Assembly (NCBI GenBank): GCA_009886305.1
Contig: QXZO01000214.1
Span: forward strand, 1-8,019
Direction: 5' to 3'
Source of the DNA: Betaproteobacteria bacterium
GTDB lineage: Bacteria > Pseudomonadota > Gammaproteobacteria > Burkholderiales > Eutrophovitaceae
Length of the DNA stretch: 8,019 nucleotides
Shown here: piece by piece, positions 7,006 through 8,019 of the stretch
Position numbering within the stretch: position 1 is the first letter of the stretch
Layout of the letters: each line of letters begins with the position of its first letter
Position numbers and translations under genes: made by a program
Notes under the pieces: generated by a model
Databases searched by the model: none
Seen by the model: only the letters and a program-made list of their open reading frames with translations
Told to the model about the DNA's origin: nothing

Positions 7006-7027
7006 GCCCTCAACCATCAAAGAGGGC
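7006..7027. repeat. GC-rich inverted repeat in the divergent intergenic region
   Basis: GCCCTC (7006-7011) and GAGGGC (7022-7027) form a perfect 6-bp inverted repeat with a 10-nt spacer. No T-tract follows on either strand, so it is not an intrinsic terminator. It lies 81 nt upstream of the TPR gene and 130 nt upstream of the ABC gene, which would suit a regulator binding site, but no regulator can be named. Confidence 0.4.
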
Positions 7028-7054
7028 CTAACTTTGGTATATTACCTCACTTAT

Positions 7055-7070
7055 TGTGACCAGATTTACA
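7055..7070. promoter_or_regulatory. CRP/Vfr-like palindrome
   Basis: TGTGA-N6-TTACA matches the CRP consensus TGTGA-N6-TCACA at nine of ten specified positions. An extra TCAC at 7047-7050 forms a second, overlapping inverted repeat (TCAC-N5-GTGA). The centre is about 95 bp before the ABC ATG and about 138 bp before the TPR ATG, plausible for control of either. No clear -35/-10 pair could be assigned around it, so it is a candidate only. The rest of the 233-nt intergenic region (6925-7157) shows no further gene. Confidence 0.35.
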
Positions 7071-7157
7071 AACGCTTTTACCAAAAATTAAACGTAAAGG
7101 CATCATACGATTCCTATTCAGCAACGTCCGTTAACACCAAGCTTTAACTATAAAAAT

Positions 7158-8019
7158 ATGGCCGATACAGATAACTCCCTAACATTGTCCGCCTCTGGAC
7201 TAACGAGGAAATACGGCAATAACGTTGCCGTCAGTGACGTGTCGTTAGCATTAAAGAAAGGCGAAATAATCGGACTGTTAGGGCCTAATGGGGCTGGAAA
7301 ATCGACAACGATGAAGATGATTACGGGTAACCTCGCCCCCACCGAAGGTTCGATAAAAGTGTGCGGTATCGATTTAATCGACGATCCAATTGTTGCAAAA
7401 ACAAAAATTGGTTACTTGCCTGAAATCCCACCTGTTTATAAAGAACTTAGAGTCAACGAATATTTAAAGTTAGTCGCAAAGCTACACAAGGTTAATTCCA
7501 AAAGGCTTCTATCAGCTATAGATATCGCCAAGGAAAAAACAGGCTTAACCGAAATGAGCCAACGCTTAATCGGCTCTCTTTCAAAAGGGTTTCAGCAGCG
7601 TGTTGGCATTGCACAAGCCATTATTCATGAACCCGAAGTGGTTATTCTAGACGAGCCGACTGTGGGATTGGATCCTAACCAAATAATAGAAATTCGATCC
7701 CTGATTAAAGAGTTAGGAGAACACCACAGCGTCATTCTCTCGACTCATATTCTTCCAGAGGTCGAAGCGATTTGCGATAGCGTTCAGATTCTACACAAGG
7801 GTAAAGTCGTCTTTAACGATGACATTGGTGGCCTAAGAAAATTCAGATCTGGAAAATCCATTCAGGTTTCTTTCCGCGCTCCGCCGACAAAGGAAACACT
7901 TGAGGACAAATTATCAAACGCAAAAATCTCGTTGGTGCGAGAGGGTGTGTATCGTATTTCAGGGATTAAATTAGAAGATGATCCGACAGATGCTATTGTG
8001 CAACATAGTGTTCAAGGAC
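7158..8019 (+). CDS. ABC transporter ATP-binding protein, GldA-like ABC-2 exporter type (3'-truncated by window)
   Basis: The first 287 codons are present and the frame is open at the window end. It is a nucleotide-binding domain without signal or membrane segments, so it should act at the cytoplasmic face with separately encoded permeases. The Walker A GPNGAGKST is at 42-50. The Q-loop region reads IGYLPEIPPVY (84-94) with Glu where many ABC ATPases have Gln, as is common in the GldA branch. The signature LSKGFQQRVG is at 141-150, Walker B VVILDEPTVGLDPNQ at 161-175 and the H-loop His at 197 in STHIL. The LDPNQ ending and YLPE also suggest the GldA/NosF-like ABC-2 branch. A C-terminal extension starts near 220. 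The start at 7158 is the only ATG in frame before the motifs (an in-frame TAA lies at 7095), but no Shine-Dalgarno is evident. Substrate unknown. It is divergent from the TPR-lolB operon. Confidence 0.93.
   Translation, partial: MADTDNSLTLSASGLTRKYGNNVAVSDVSLALKKGEIIGLLGPNGAGKSTTMKMITGNLAPTEGSIKVCGIDLIDDPIVAKTKIGYLPEIPPVYKELRVNEYLKLVAKLHKVNSKRLLSAIDIAKEKTGLTEMSQRLIGSLSKGFQQRVGIAQAIIHEPEVVILDEPTVGLDPNQIIEIRSLIKELGEHHSVILSTHILPEVEAICDSVQILHKGKVVFNDDIGGLRKFRSGKSIQVSFRAPPTKETLEDKLSNAKISLVREGVYRISGIKLEDDPTDAIVQHSVQG

Noticed and set aside
7149..7154. TATAAA as a -10 box for the ABC gene
   Set aside because: It ends only 3 nt before the start codon, so transcription would begin inside the coding region, and no -35 match lies at proper spacing.
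7148..7342. Minus-strand ORF opposite the ABC gene, and the many plus-strand ORFs inside ychF, pth, prs and the TPR gene
   Set aside because: They are antisense shadows of strongly supported genes, without family resemblance or ribosome binding sites.
1..8019. Mobile elements, CRISPR arrays, phage or defence genes
   Set aside because: No transposase, direct-repeat array, integrase or attachment-like repeat is visible; the tRNA gene has no partial duplicate nearby.

Overview
The window is ordinary chromosome from a gammaproteobacterium, probably a non-enteric, Pseudomonas-related or marine lineage of moderate GC content. The main evidence is a run of genes on the minus strand: TPR protein, lolB, ispE, tRNA-Gln, prs, rplY, pth and ychF. 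From memory this is the same order as at the Pseudomonas hemA-side locus (PA4667 to PA4673 region). The presence of lolB also points to beta- or gammaproteobacteria. All the minus-strand genes look intact and there is no sign of mobile DNA, CRISPR or gene decay.

Layout in minus-strand transcription order (right to left). At 6924-5137 is a secreted protein of about 595 residues made largely of TPR-like helical repeats. Its end overlaps lolB (5150-4572), the outer-membrane lipoprotein acceptor. lolB overlaps ispE (4572-3727), an isoprenoid-pathway kinase, through a TGATG junction. A tRNA-Gln(UUG) with encoded CCA follows 13 nt later (3713-3637). After a 126-nt gap comes prs (PRPP synthetase), then rplY (ribosomal protein L25 of the long CTC type), pth (peptidyl-tRNA hydrolase) and ychF (universally conserved P-loop ATPase/GTPase). 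The second half is thus a translation and nucleotide supply block, and the first half is an envelope and isoprenoid block. A clear intrinsic terminator lies between rplY and pth, a weaker hairpin lies between prs and rplY, and a perfect TATAAT hexamer immediately follows the strong terminator. The cluster is therefore probably several overlapping transcripts and not one simple operon.

At the right edge, separated by a 233-nt divergent intergenic region (6925-7157), a plus-strand gene begins at 7158 and runs off the window. It encodes an ABC transporter ATPase of the GldA-like ABC-2 exporter type. From memory, Pseudomonas carries hemA at this divergent position, so this is a local difference in gene order. 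The intergenic region holds a CRP-like palindrome and a GC-rich inverted repeat.

I found no convincing novel multi-gene system. The most interesting small-scale observation is a four-codon mini-ORF (Met-Asp-Asn-Asn-stop) ending two bases before the pth start codon, next to a TATAAT box. It is worth a comparative look because Pth recycles the peptidyl-tRNAs that such minigenes release.
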